Below, one piece after another: positions 17,607 through 25,945 of a DNA stretch of 64,000 nucleotides (position 1 is its first letter; every line of letters starts with the position of its first letter). The stretch is from assembly GCA_963708865.1 (NCBI GenBank), contig CAVPUC010000007.1:1-64000 (forward strand), written 5' to 3'. The translations under genes were made by a program, and so were the position numbers. The notes below the pieces were generated by a model. It was not told where the DNA came from. It was given only the letters and a program-made list of their open reading frames with translations, and made no database searches. The DNA comes from DAIDKA01 sp963708865 (GTDB lineage: Bacteria > Pseudomonadota > Gammaproteobacteria > Steroidobacterales > Steroidobacteraceae).

Positions 17607-17883
17607 CGCGCGACCTGGGCGAATCTGGTTGCGGCCTTTGCCTTTGGGCTCAATGACTTACCCGCGCAACAACTATACACACACTAATTGCCTGCATTTA
17701 TAGGGTTTGCAAGCAACGAGGTACTGCGTTAGCGTGTATGCAGCGTCGCCGGGTGGTGACGCCTACGCATATCTAGCGACCGAGCTACACAGATGCGGTT
17801 TTCCTTCGATGCAGTGCGCATCGGTGGGAGCCGTGTTGGCTCGATTCAAACACAGCCTCTCGCCCAATGCGCGGGAGAGCCCT
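17607..17883. other. Noncoding stretch after the integrase
   Basis: About 277 bp. An open frame runs through the second half into the next gene from 17707, but that part lacks a ribosome-binding site and has no recognisable protein pattern. The AT-rich segment around 17655-17705 may hold the promoter of the downstream ORFs; I see no convincing -35/-10 pair. No hairpin stands out. Confidence 0.35.
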
Positions 17884-18138
17884 GTGTCCTCAAAGATACC
17901 TGACCCTTATGTGCCGCTGAAAGAAGCGGCGCGTTTCCTCAATCTTACGCCTGCCACCATCCGAGCGATGTGTGATCGCGGTGATGTTGAGTTCATTCGC
18001 GATAGCAATGATACGCGCCGCGTTTTGCTTTCAAGCCTGATGAAGTGGGCCGAAGAGCGCAAGAAGGAGGCAACCCGTAAAGCACGCGAACGCCGCGCAA
18101 CGATGGACGCTCGTCAGAAGCGGGAGCGTCAAGCATGA
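17884..18138 (+). CDS. Helix-turn-helix protein, excisionase-like
   Basis: 84 residues from GTG 17884, preceded by GGGAGAG. The N-terminal half reads VPLKEAARFLNLTPATIRAM then CDRGDVEFIRD and DTRRVLLSSLMKWAEER, the winged helix-turn-helix of the MerR-like excisionase family. The C-terminus is very basic and charged. The same frame extends upstream to 17707, but the ribosome-binding site and domain start favour 17884. In phages such proteins regulate int and direct excision. Coupled by ATGA to the next gene. Confidence 0.68.
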   Translation: MSSKIPDPYVPLKEAARFLNLTPATIRAMCDRGDVEFIRDSNDTRRVLLSSLMKWAEERKKEATRKARERRATMDARQKRERQA

Positions 18139-18479
18139 GCGCTCGCAAAAAGAAGCGCGGCGTACCTAAGGCGCAGTCAATCACAACGAAGCCACCGCCC
18201 GTATTTCCTAAGGACTATCTGCCAGCACCTTTCGGCTGGCCAGTATCGAAATGGACTGAGATTGCCCGTCACGTGCCTCCTTGCTCGACCGAAGCCGGCA
18301 AGCATTTGTGTCGCGTCCGTAGGGACGAGCTTATTGCGGCCGGCGCACTCGTAAGGGTGGGCCGCGAGCTAACCATCATGGGCGGTCCCTATGCGCGATG
18401 GCTTCAATCCGAGGCACATCGCAAGGCCGTGAACAACTACCAAATTGCTGCAAATGGAAAGCGCGAGGACTTGCCATGA
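18135..18479 (+). CDS. Small basic protein, possible AlpA/Xis-like DNA-binding protein
   Basis: 114 residues, ATG overlapping the previous stop. The start is strongly basic (SARKKKRG). The section RRDELIAAGALVRVGRELTI then MGGPYARWLQ has the shape of an AlpA-type wing (a G-A-x-V-R-x-G-R hairpin then a terminal WL helix), so it may bind DNA. That is inference by pattern. It sits in a row of coupled short ORFs between the HTH gene and the primase. Confidence 0.5.
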   Translation: MSARKKKRGVPKAQSITTKPPPVFPKDYLPAPFGWPVSKWTEIARHVPPCSTEAGKHLCRVRRDELIAAGALVRVGRELTIMGGPYARWLQSEAHRKAVNNYQIAANGKREDLP

Positions 18480-18610
18480 CTAGCTACTTAGCAATGACAG
18501 TTCAAGAACGCCGATGGCACAGAGCTGCGTGGCGTCGTGCGTGGAAGATGCTTGGCCGCTTGAGGGCCGAGGTAAGGCGTCAGACGCGCCTTGAGCGGGA
18601 GGCGCCATGA
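18476..18610 (+). CDS. 44-residue basic protein, unknown
   Basis: ATG 18476 overlaps the stop of the preceding gene (ATGA), and its own TGA overlaps the next ATG. The product is Arg/Trp-rich, reading VQERRWHRAAWRRAWKMLGR then LRAEVRRQTRLERE, a likely amphipathic basic helix. It might bind nucleic acid. Evidence for it being real is only the double translational coupling. Confidence 0.4.
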   Translation: MTSYLAMTVQERRWHRAAWRRAWKMLGRLRAEVRRQTRLEREAP

Positions 18611-18750
18611 ACGAAGAACTTCTATATCTGCGACTTCTCGTCCTGTTCAACATCCTCTGGCTCTTCCTGTACGTGGATCACGCACTGGCGCGAGCCAGAA
18701 GCATTGAGCGCGAGAAGGCGGCCAAGAACAAAACTCCGAGGATTTTGTGA
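18607..18750 (+). CDS. 47-residue single-helix membrane protein, unknown
   Basis: ATG 18607 overlaps the previous stop; its TGA (18748-18750) overlaps the start of the primase gene. After MNEELL comes one hydrophobic segment (YLRLLVLFNILWLFLYV) and a basic cytoplasmic tail. The form resembles holin-like or small membrane microproteins of mobile elements, but no function can be named. Confidence 0.42.
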   Translation: MNEELLYLRLLVLFNILWLFLYVDHALARARSIEREKAAKNKTPRIL

Positions 18751-20740
18751 TGGGCAAGTATTCACCTGAGACACTGGCCGACCTGAAGAAGTCTGGCCTC
18801 TTCGAAAGCGACGCTGACCTGATGAAGATAGAAGAACTTGACGAGAAAAAGCTCTCCGATATGACGTTGGGCCAGTTTCGTGGCACGGGCTATCTGATTC
18901 CGTATTTCGACTTCCAAGGTCGGCGCATCGATTTCTTTCGTGTGCGATTCCACCAGTCATTGCGAAATCTGAAATACAAGTCCAAGTCGACTAAGAAGCA
19001 GCGTTATTGGCAACCAGCTGGCGTGGGCATTGAAGTGTACCTTCCGCCATCTATGCCCTGGCGGAAGGCGCTCAAGGACAAGGAGATGATCGGCTACATC
19101 ACCGAGGGCGAAAAGAAAGCCGCCAAGGCCTGTAAAGAAGGCTTGTTGACAATCGGCCTGGGTGGAGTGGACTCCTTCGCGAGCAGTGAAGCAGGTGTCG
19201 AGCTGCATCCCACCGTCCGGGATTTCGTAAATGGCCGAAGTATCGGCATCGTATACGACTCTGATATCCGCACTAAGCCCGAAGTAATGCGAGCGGCGCG
19301 AGACTGGCGGAACGGTCGGTGCAAGCCAAGGCGGATGAAGTTGTTTACGTCGACTTGCCCACAGGCTTTGACCTGGACGACTACCTACGGACACATTCCG
19401 TCGATGACTTCCAGACACTTCCAACGCGGCCGTATGACATTAAGGCCCGAGTTGAGGCGATCAGAAACGAGCCAAAGGTTAGCTAGCGCCAGAAGTGGGA
19501 AAGTATCCGTGATCTAATCGTTCCCGACATGGCAAGTTGCGGCAGCTTCCACTATCAGAAGCGCGGGGACTCGCAACTTCTTTTTTGGTTCGACAATAGA
19601 GTTCGGAAACTTTTCTCCCTGAACGCCACCAATGAGCGCTCGACAGTTGCTAGGCTGTCTAAGCTTTATGGAATCAGTGGTGCCGAGAGGGAATGGCACT
19701 GGCTATACGATGCCCTGGCCAGCCACTGTGTTAATGACGGTAGCCAGTCTGCAATCCACAGTCTTGTCTACGGAACGGGCAGTACCCTGTATCTGTTCAA
19801 CGGCCGCAGTGTATTTATGATCCAGCCGGACGGGTGGAAAGACGTACCTAACGGCACTGACGGCGTTCTATTTCATAATCCAATGCTTCGGCCGGTGAAG
19901 TTGGAGGACAAGCGAAGAAAAGCCGAACGCAAGATAGATCCTATGCGGACGATATATGACTCGCCGCAATTTGTTGACACACCGTTCATGAAGGCAGAGC
20001 AAAGCCGCTTGCTGTTTGAGATGTGGTTGTGGTCGCCTTTGTTTCCCCATCGGATGCAGACACGTGCACTTCCACTTCTACTAGGTCCAAAAGGAAGTAG
20101 GAAGACGTCCGCTTTCCGGCGGTACCTAGCGACCATCTATGGCAGAGGTACCGACGTATCGTACTTTGACCCAAGAAAATCGATGGGCTGATCGCTCTAT
20201 TGGCGTCACAGCACATCGCCATCTTGGACAATATTGACGGTAAACACGATGGACTCGCCAATCTGCTTGCGGTGGTTACCACAGGCGGCGAGTACACACT
20301 CCGTGAGCTATATACCACTGAATACGCACGCGTTGAGCTAAAGGCATTTGTCGGTGCTACATCACGCGAGCAGACGTTTTAGGCGTGATGACATTGCGAC
20401 GAATTCTGCGCTCAATGTTGAAAGGAGCAAAGAGTTCGAAGGTGAGAACATTATTCAGAAGGCACAATCGCGCTCGCGGCGCGTGGTGGATCTATGTACT
20501 CGACATGCTGCGAGGATGCTAAAGGCACTTCGCGATTACGCTGACGAAGCAACAGCACTGAATGGCTGACTTGCTGATTTTTGCTACGCTGTTGCTACTG
20601 TACTTGGATACTCTCTAACAGAGGTGTGCGCTCTAAAAAGCATCGAGGAGGAGCGGGCGCTCTCGTTGGAGACTTCGTACTCTCGGATACATTGCGCACT
20701 ACTGGCGTCACACGGCGGGAGATCAAGAACAAATCGGCTC
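18750..20740 (+). pseudogene. Primase-helicase (TOPRIM-like plus SF3/D5-like ATPase), multiply broken
   Basis: The first part has a DUF3854/TOPRIM-like domain: EMIGYITEGEKKAAKA, LTIGLGGVDSF and SIGIVYDSDI. A one-base loss near 19295 shifts the frame; the natural continuation (RLAERSVQAKADEVVYVDLP) runs to a TAG at 19484 and on in the same frame, suggesting one original gene. Then comes an ATPase with an altered Walker A, LLLGPKGSRKTS (Arg for Gly), a frame change near 20190, Walker B IAILDNIDG, a break at TTTT near 20380 before FRRDDIA, an in-frame TGA at 20567 and the C-terminal LADFCYAVATVLGY. Remnants may reach 21070. It once replicated the element. Confidence 0.7.
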
Positions 20741-21312
20741 TGACCTATTGGAAATGCTGAAGCAGAAGCTGCGATTTTCTGTTTCGTAGTGCGTTTCCTT
20801 AGGTAGTGTGCTTACGAACCAGCTCTGAGGTCTGTTTGTGATGGGCATAAATGTCGTGTCGGGGTGGATGCGCACACAAAGACCAAAACATACACGTTGA
20901 CTACGCACGACAAATCTGAGGAATCTGATATCGACTAACACCGAAAATAGACATTTATCGTCACAAGACCGCATCTGCGCCGCTCCACAATACGCAAAAC
21001 ATGGGGATAGCGATGGTGTTGCGGGGCTTGCGGTAGCAGTTGGGCAAAAGTCGGAAAACGGAAACAGGTGTCGGTCCTAAGTATTGAGTGCTCTGGTTTA
21101 CCAAGCATCCTGTTCTATTTAGGCAGGTTTTATGAAATGTGCACTCGCAGCCCCGCAGACCGCAACACCAATAATCTCGTAGTGCGGAGTACTGAACAAT
21201 GAAGGAAAAGCTCAAACGCTACTAATCGCTATCGTCTTTACTCTCGTGTTCTGTTGCTTGAACTGTCATCGCGCATCAAGGCATTACAAAGCGAGTTCGG
21301 GATCAGACAAAT
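20741..21312. other. Degenerate stretch without an intact gene
   Basis: No open frame longer than about 80 codons looks coding. A fragment near 21000-21060 (MGIAMVLRGLR then a stop and QLGKS) may be the tail of the primase-helicase pseudogene. Stops occur often in all frames on both strands. No RNA gene or strong hairpin seen. Confidence 0.4.
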
Positions 21313-21618
21313 CGTGATCGCGGCAGATTGGGACGTGATGCATGCGAGGTGTTGCGACGTGATAGCTGACTGTGCGGATGTGCAGTACTCCTGACAGATT
21401 GGTTCGTCTGCGAAGTCGATCACATCGTTGCGTTGATCGACGAAGGCGAGGACACCGTTTCGAATCTGTGGTGTTTGTGTCGTGCGTGTCATCTACGAAG
21501 ACTGCTAACGAAGTCGCAGCACGGTCTGCGGTCTGCTCGCTGTCATGAAGTGCGTCACCAGTGCTGCACAAGTGACGAGGATGACGATGGGACGAGTCGC
21601 AAATACAGAGTTTGGTAA
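21313..21618 (+). pseudogene. HNH endonuclease remnant
   Basis: One frame reads DACEVLRRDS, a TGA at 21367, then LCGCAVLLTDWFVCEVDHIV, ALIDEGEDTVSNLWCLCRAC and HLRRLL. The CEVDHIVAL followed by the N in VSNLW and CRACH is a clear HNH nuclease core with structural Cys pairs. HNH enzymes are typical of phage packaging or homing modules. The in-frame stop and the absence of a clear start make it a pseudogene unless the TGA is a sequence error. Confidence 0.6.
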
Positions 21619-21715
21619 TCCGGTGGGGGGACTGGAATACATCGGCACGGATGCGTCTGCGAGCCCAGATGTTTCACATTTCTAGCTTTTATTCTTGGAT
21701 TAGAGGATTGGAATC

Positions 21716-21993
21716 TTGAGATTAACGCCACCGAAATCTAGGGACGACCCGCCTAAGATCGCAGCCGATCCTGTGGAGTTGCTGCGTCGCGTGTGTCGCG
21801 ACAATGGCATTACCTACGATGGACAGGAGTGCTTGAAGCAAGATCAGGTCGCGATCTGCTTGGCGTGTCAAAGCGAACCGTGCAAAGGATGATAGACGAG
21901 AGCCGGTTGAACGAAGCGTATCGCCTCAACGGCAAGCCGAGATACCGGCTAGCTGATTCAGCGCCCTTTTGGGAACCGCCGAACGTGCCGTGA
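21716..21993 (+). pseudogene. Helix-turn-helix protein, frameshifted
   Basis: From TTG 21716 (AGAGG upstream) one frame reads RLTPPKSRDDPPKIAADPVE, LLRRVCRDNGITYDG and QECLKQDQ. The second frame continues DLLGVSKRTVQRMIDESRLN, EAYRLNGKPRYRLAD. The latter is an excisionase-type helix-turn-helix with wing. The join is near 21850 (AGATCAGGTCGCGATC), and the 278-nt span fits one indel. It may be a regulator of the capsid module that follows. Confidence 0.5.
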
Positions 21994-22073
21994 GACGACA
22001 ACGGACGTTACTGCTTACCTGTACCGGGTCGCCTAAAATGTGATTGCGCACCATTTAACCCGGAGGGCGAAGC

Positions 22074-23174
22074 GTGCGCCGATATCGAAGCAACTAGCAC
22101 AGTTTGATGAATTCCTCGGTCTGCTAGTGGAAGGTCGAGGCCGCAAAGAATGGACACAGATCGCGATGGACTCGCGGCGCTTTGTGGATCCGGTAGTAAA
22201 GCGAGCGTTATCCTTTCCGCAGCTGGTACAGCGCGACCTGGACCAACGCAATCCGATGCGTCGGGCGATGATCGCGCAAACAATCAAGGCCGCAGTCGCC
22301 GCCGGAACCACGGTGGATAACAATGCCGGATGCCCGTGGCTTCCAGAGCCTCACCGGCGCGTTCTTCGAGAGCATGCATTCCGTCAGTCTGCTGGACAGC
22401 ATCTTTGCCTACTGCCAGCGCATTCCGCCGGGAGTAAAGATCGAGTTCACTTCAGCCATTGGGGCCGGAGCCAGCGTGGCCGAAGCCGCGTGGACCCCGC
22501 TGACGAAGTACGGGTTTGGAAGTTTCGATTTCGCAGACTACTCCCCGGCCAAGGCTCTCGCTCTGATCGTGGTCAATGACGAACTCCTGAAGTTCAGCGG
22601 AGCAGGAGACACATACCTGCGCACTGAGCTTCAGCAAGCGTGCGCACTCGCGGCCGATAAAGTCATCCTTCCGCTGCTGTTGGCGGGGGTCACGCTTCAG
22701 GCATCATCGGGCGATCCGAGACGGGATATGCGCCAGTTGCTTGCAACGGTGCCAATTAGCCAGCATTCAAAATTGCTCTGGCTCGCGAGTCCGGCCATCG
22801 CGGCGCAGCTGGCGCTCTTTGGAACCGACACGGGTTCGACATTCCCTGATCTCGGCTTGCCGAATGGTGGCACCGTGGCGAGTGTTCCGTTCCTCGGACT
22901 GGACATTCTCGATTCGTACAGCACCGACGGCTCCTTGATGCTTCTGGTCGATTGCTCGCAGATTGCCGGTGACGCGGGCGACATCGTGCTAGAGGCCAGC
23001 CAGAACGCCGACGTGCAGATGGTCGATAACCCATCAGCTCCTGCAAGCATGGTCAGCATGTTTCAGACGAATTCTGTGGTCTTAGAAGCCGACCGGGAAT
23101 TCGCGATCAAGAAAATTCGCAACTCCTGTGTCGGTGCGATCAAGGAAGTTTCGTATGACATTGGGAGCCCGTAA
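22074..23174 (+). pseudogene. HK97-fold phage major capsid protein, frameshifted
   Basis: A GTG at 22074 behind GGAGGG begins the gene; a base seems lost near 22080, since the coherent N-terminus ISKQLAQFDEFLGLLVEGRG is in the next frame. That frame holds FVDPVVKRAL and AMIAQTIKAAVAAGTT, then shifts near 22320 to the long C-terminal frame (283 residues) with SLLDSIFAYCQRIPPGVKIE, YSPAKALALIVVNDELLKFS, the LLWLASPAIAAQLALFG segment and the terminal FQTNSVVLEADREFAIKKIR. The pattern (E-loop region, P-domain, A-domain strand near the end) is that of HK97-like capsids of Mu-like/transposable or satellite phages. No protease, portal or terminase is next to it. Confidence 0.65.
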
Positions 23175-23353
23175 TGATTCTCAAACCAATCATCAATAAT
23201 ATCGATGCGGCGAGCGCCGCGCTGAAGAAGCTGGACTCTACGAAGCCGCCAGTCTCGGATCGGGACGCTTATCACATCTGGAGCGTGAAAATCGGCAACG
23301 CGAGGCAACAGCTAGCAGATGCTGTCGCCAACATCATAGGATTCGCGCCGTGA
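23174..23353 (+). CDS. 59-residue protein after capsid, unknown
   Basis: ATG 23174 overlaps the capsid TAA. The sequence has ILKPIINNIDAASAALKKLD and VKIGNARQQLADAVANII, probably two short helices. Being coupled to the capsid gene suggests a structural or assembly role, such as a head decoration or small head-tail protein, but this is guesswork from position. The frame is intact. Confidence 0.45.
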   Translation: MILKPIINNIDAASAALKKLDSTKPPVSDRDAYHIWSVKIGNARQQLADAVANIIGFAP

Positions 23354-23577
23354 AACTGTACGCGCCAGATGAGACAGATGTCATCTTCGATCTGGTCGAC
23401 TTGGGGCGACGCGGTAAGAGGATGATCGAAGGTCTGGCTTCCTCATCGACCGTCAATACGCACATGTACTCTTTGGCAGCTAAGGGCTGCACTTCGCACT
23501 TCCGGCACCGCTGTTATGTGGACACGGAAAAGCTGCTAAGGAAAAGACTGTTGCGTCGGACAATCTTCACTCAATGA
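23350..23577 (+). CDS. 75-residue protein, unknown
   Basis: GTG 23350 overlaps the preceding TGA (GTGA) and its stop overlaps the next ATG. It reads KLYAPDETDVIFDLVDLGRR then GKRMIEGLASSSTVNTHMYS, ending very basic (KLLRKRLLRRTIFTQ). Cys residues are present in the centre. No family recognised. Chain coupling on both sides is the main support. Confidence 0.4.
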   Translation: MKLYAPDETDVIFDLVDLGRRGKRMIEGLASSSTVNTHMYSLAAKGCTSHFRHRCYVDTEKLLRKRLLRRTIFTQ

Positions 23578-23879
23578 AGATCGGCGATGTGGTCTGGGCT
23601 TTGAAGACACAGCGCGGGCTCTTCATCCGGGCCGTCATTGATGATAGTGGCGAGGCCGCGAATGCCGCGTGGGACATGGCGCAGTCGGGCAAGTTCAAGG
23701 CGCTCTCAGGCGCGGCATCAGACTGTGGATTACAGCTAAGGGGAGTTGTAGACGCCGTGAAGTATTACGCCCAATGGTATCTGAAGGAAGTCAGTATGTG
23801 TCGACAGGAGCCAATCCTGACTGCGGAATGCGGCCGACCCTTAACTGGGAGCACCCCAAGTTCGCCGGACAGTCCTTAA
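23574..23879 (+). CDS. 101-residue protein, unknown
   Basis: ATG 23574 overlaps the previous stop. The N-terminal 75 residues look structured (KIGDVVWALKTQRGLFIRAV, AAWDMAQSGKFKALSG, VVDAVKYYAQWYLKEV), the last about 25 (Pro/Ser/Thr-rich) may be out of frame. A capsid-module protein by position. No family recognised. Confidence 0.38.
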   Translation: MKIGDVVWALKTQRGLFIRAVIDDSGEAANAAWDMAQSGKFKALSGAASDCGLQLRGVVDAVKYYAQWYLKEVSMCRQEPILTAECGRPLTGSTPSSPDSP

Positions 23880-23948
23880 CCGTCAGCAGAGGGCTCAAGT
23901 ACCGGTGGAAGTATTGGGACAGTGGCCATTTTGACTTGGAGGCTATCA

Positions 23949-24191
23949 ATGGAGACTCCGGCCGTCGTTGAAAGCCTTCTACGGCAGATCGCTCTGCAGT
24001 TCGTGGAGCAAGTGGACCCCGTGCTGGAAGGCGACGGCGTAATGCTGCACGTGTACATGAAGGATGAGACCGTGATCATGACCTTCGTGCATTTACCGGA
24101 GCAGTGCCGCACCGAACGTGGAGCACGCACCATTGCTGATTGGATCTATTGCGGTTTGATTGCCCGTGAGATTGAGGATCATGACGATTGA
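23949..24191 (+). CDS. 80-residue acidic protein, unknown
   Basis: ATG 23949 follows a perfect GGAGG at a 6-nt distance, which decides the start over an open frame beginning at 23922. The product, reading ETPAVVESLLRQIALQFVEQ then VDPVLEGDGVMLHVYMKDET, is a mixed helix/strand acidic protein. No family recognised. It overlaps the next gene by 11 bp. Confidence 0.5.
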   Translation: METPAVVESLLRQIALQFVEQVDPVLEGDGVMLHVYMKDETVIMTFVHLPEQCRTERGARTIADWIYCGLIAREIEDHDD

Positions 24192-24408
24192 GGACATAGA
24201 GTGCATGTGCGCCACCGCTCTTGCTAGAGGGATGCTCAGTGCAGGAAAGAGTCGCGTATCGGTGCATCGCACATTGATCGGAGCTGGATTCGATAGGTCA
24301 GTCCGAATCTTCAGCGTGCGTGTGGCGCTCGAACGATTGAAGCGAAAAGGTTTCCCGGCTGCGACGGCTGACATTCCCGCAGCAGCTGGGCGCGAGGCCG
24401 CACGATGA
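24181..24408 (+). CDS. 75-residue protein, possible DNA-binding protein
   Basis: ATG 24181 lies inside the end of the previous gene with GAGG just upstream. The sequence TIEDIECMCATALARGML, VSVHRTLIGAGFDRSVRIFS and VALERLKRKGFPAA has a helix-turn-helix-like spacing but no certain match. Probably a regulator; inference only. Confidence 0.4.
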   Translation: MTIEDIECMCATALARGMLSAGKSRVSVHRTLIGAGFDRSVRIFSVRVALERLKRKGFPAATADIPAAAGREAAR

Positions 24409-24680
24409 TAAATGCAGTCTCTCCTACTGCTGACTACCACCTTGCGGCCAAGCGTTAATGAGTAGGTGGCGCGGCGGGTGCGGGGGCTTCTCTGCGGTAC
24501 GAAACTCGCCGCAGCCTCACCCGACTCGCCGCGCGGGGACTCAGTCCAAAATGGCGTTAGCTATATGGTTATCCTATTCGGTGGCCAGAATTATGGTAAA
24601 AACAGAGATATCGTTTTATATCCATTCCATTTGGGCCATCCGCATGGTAGAGTCTCGCTCAAGTAGGGAGACTTGTAATC
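24409..24680. other. Noncoding stretch with a candidate operator
   Basis: About 270 bp with no convincing gene. It becomes AT-rich from about 24560, which fits a promoter for the next gene. An inverted repeat AGTCTC-N11-GAGACT spans 24651-24673 and overlaps the ribosome-binding purines before ATG 24681; it could be an operator or a translation-controlling hairpin. Confidence 0.35.
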
Positions 24681-25259
24681 ATGGCAACCGAATTCTCGAA
24701 AGCAGCGCTAAACACTTTTCTCACGTCCACGGCGGGAAATCTTTTCAACCCGCATACGGCGTCGGGTTATAGGGCCGCAATCGCTAGGATTTTCGAGCAC
24801 ATAGCTGATGATGCCGATGTTCGTAGCATTGATCTGGCTACAGAGGTGCGCCGTTATAACAATGCGCATCCGGGTGAGCTGAGCCCCTCGACGCTCGGCC
24901 AGTATCAGCGCCGATTGGAAGTGGCGATTGAGGAATTCGTGAAGTTCACGAACGACCCCGGCAAGTACAAGGGTCGCGGCAGATCCCGAGTGGAGGGTGG
25001 CAGCGCGAAGCGTGCCGAGGGAGCAAACACCAAGATCGCGCCCCCCGCTGGGGCAGCGCATATAGCGGCCGGCAGCGTTGGCAACGTGCGACTGCCGACT
25101 CCCGGCCTATCTTATGAGTTCCCATTGCGCAAGGATTTCCTGGCGCAGATCGTGGTGCCACGTGACATGAATGGTGACGAAGCGCGGCGACTTTGCCGAT
25201 TCGTGATGGCGCTGGCACACGACGAAAGTGCCGATCCGAGCTTGCCGTCACCCGAATGA
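24681..25259 (+). CDS. Protein with integrase SAM-like N-terminal domain and no catalytic domain
   Basis: 192 residues. The first about 95 (KAALNTFLTSTAGNLFNPHT, ASGYRAAIARIFEHIADDAD, TLGQYQRRLEVAIEEFVKF) have the helical layout of the core-binding (SAM-like) domain of tyrosine recombinases, but no catalytic domain follows. A disordered linker leads to a C-terminal segment, SYEFPLRKDFLAQIVVPRDM followed by NGDEARRLCRFVMALA, a short conserved-looking motif I associate with accessory-region proteins of unknown role. It may act as a DNA-binding regulator. An inverted repeat overlaps its ribosome-binding site. Confidence 0.6.
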   Translation: MATEFSKAALNTFLTSTAGNLFNPHTASGYRAAIARIFEHIADDADVRSIDLATEVRRYNNAHPGELSPSTLGQYQRRLEVAIEEFVKFTNDPGKYKGRGRSRVEGGSAKRAEGANTKIAPPAGAAHIAAGSVGNVRLPTPGLSYEFPLRKDFLAQIVVPRDMNGDEARRLCRFVMALAHDESADPSLPSPE

Positions 25260-25409
25260 CACCGATGACGCAAAAACGGCGACGTATATGTCGCAACTAC
25301 CCTGAATACTGGTTAGGTGCATAGACGATAAGGTACTACGCAGTCTAAAGTGTGTAGCCATGGAAGACGAGGATTTGGGGTTCAAGGACGGCAGGGACGC
25401 GGACACGAA

Positions 25410-25814
25410 ATGGGCGTGGCCGTGACCAGGGGTGTTAATGGGTATCAGATCGTTCCGGACGTTCTGATGCGTAATCAGCACCAACTAGGACTGGATGCGA
25501 CGGATTTGGTGGTGCTGTTGAACATTTGCATGCATTGGTGGGAGCAGCGGCCCGCGGAGATGCCGCACCCTCGTCCCGCGACAATCGCGAGACGTATGGG
25601 CACCACGACACGAACGGTCGAGCGGCACATTGAGCGCATGTGCAAGTTAGGTCTGATTGAATGGCGACCCTTGGAAAAGAGGCCGAAGGCGGCGGGGGTC
25701 AGGAGGTTTGATCTGAGCGGTCTGGTTAGCAAGCTACGGCAAGTGGCGCTTGCGACCGAGATTCTCAATAGACGGTTGTCAGTGAGCTTTGAGGATTCGC
25801 AGGTAAGCCAGTAA
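25410..25814 (+). CDS. Winged helix-turn-helix protein
   Basis: About 134 residues from ATG 25410; GTG 25350 would add 20 residues of poor quality. The core is GYQIVPDVLMRNQHQLGLDA, TDLVVLLNICMHWWEQR, PATIARRMGTTTRTVERHIE and RMCKLGLIEWRP, a replication-initiator or MarR-like winged helix as in Rep/DnaD-type helix-turn-helix proteins. It closes with DLSGLVSKLRQVALATEI. It stands at the right end of the element, 11 bp before the tRNA-like gene. It may regulate or replicate the element. Confidence 0.62.
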   Translation: MGVAVTRGVNGYQIVPDVLMRNQHQLGLDATDLVVLLNICMHWWEQRPAEMPHPRPATIARRMGTTTRTVERHIERMCKLGLIEWRPLEKRPKAAGVRRFDLSGLVSKLRQVALATEILNRRLSVSFEDSQVSQ

Positions 25815-25825
25815 TTTTCGCGAAG

Positions 25826-25945
25826 CGGGTATGGTGAAATTGGTAGACGCAGCAGTCGTAAGGCTGCCGGGAATCATTCATGAAGGTGGTGGCCGCCGCC
25901 CTCAAGCTTGGTAAACCATCCGGGTTCGATTCCCGGTACCCGCAC
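25826..25945 (+). tRNA. Class II tRNA-like gene (Leu-type scaffold) with oversized variable region
   Basis: A perfect 7-bp acceptor stem (GCGGGTA 25826-25832 with TACCCGC 25938-25944), a Leu-type D arm (GTGAAATTGGTAGACGC) and a perfect T arm (CCGGG-TTCGATT-CCCGG) are present; discriminator A, then CC but no encoded CCA. The anticodon arm is abnormal: GCAGT/GCTGC closes a 6-nt loop CGTAAG. If a T33 is missing, the anticodon would be GTA (Tyr). Between the anticodon and T arms lie about 52 nt, including a hairpin at 25882-25905, against about 15 normally. Total 120 nt. It may be a pseudo-tRNA, a special tRNA, or a tRNA altered by recombination. Confidence 0.5.

Noticed and set aside
17707..17883. 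N-terminal extension of the excisionase-like protein
   Set aside because: In frame, but without ribosome-binding site; the domain begins after GTG 17884, which has GGGAGAG at the right distance.
24458..24772. A 104-codon frame overlapping the start of the SAM-like protein gene
   Set aside because: Low-complexity start, no ribosome-binding site, and it runs into a well supported gene in another frame.
25826..25945. Group I intron in a tRNA-Leu
   Set aside because: The extra sequence is only about 35-40 nt more than normal and lies in the variable region, not in the anticodon loop. A group I intron needs 200 nt or more.
25826..25945. Selenocysteine tRNA (selC)
   Set aside because: The acceptor is 7 bp and no TCA anticodon is in the loop; no selenoprotein machinery is nearby.
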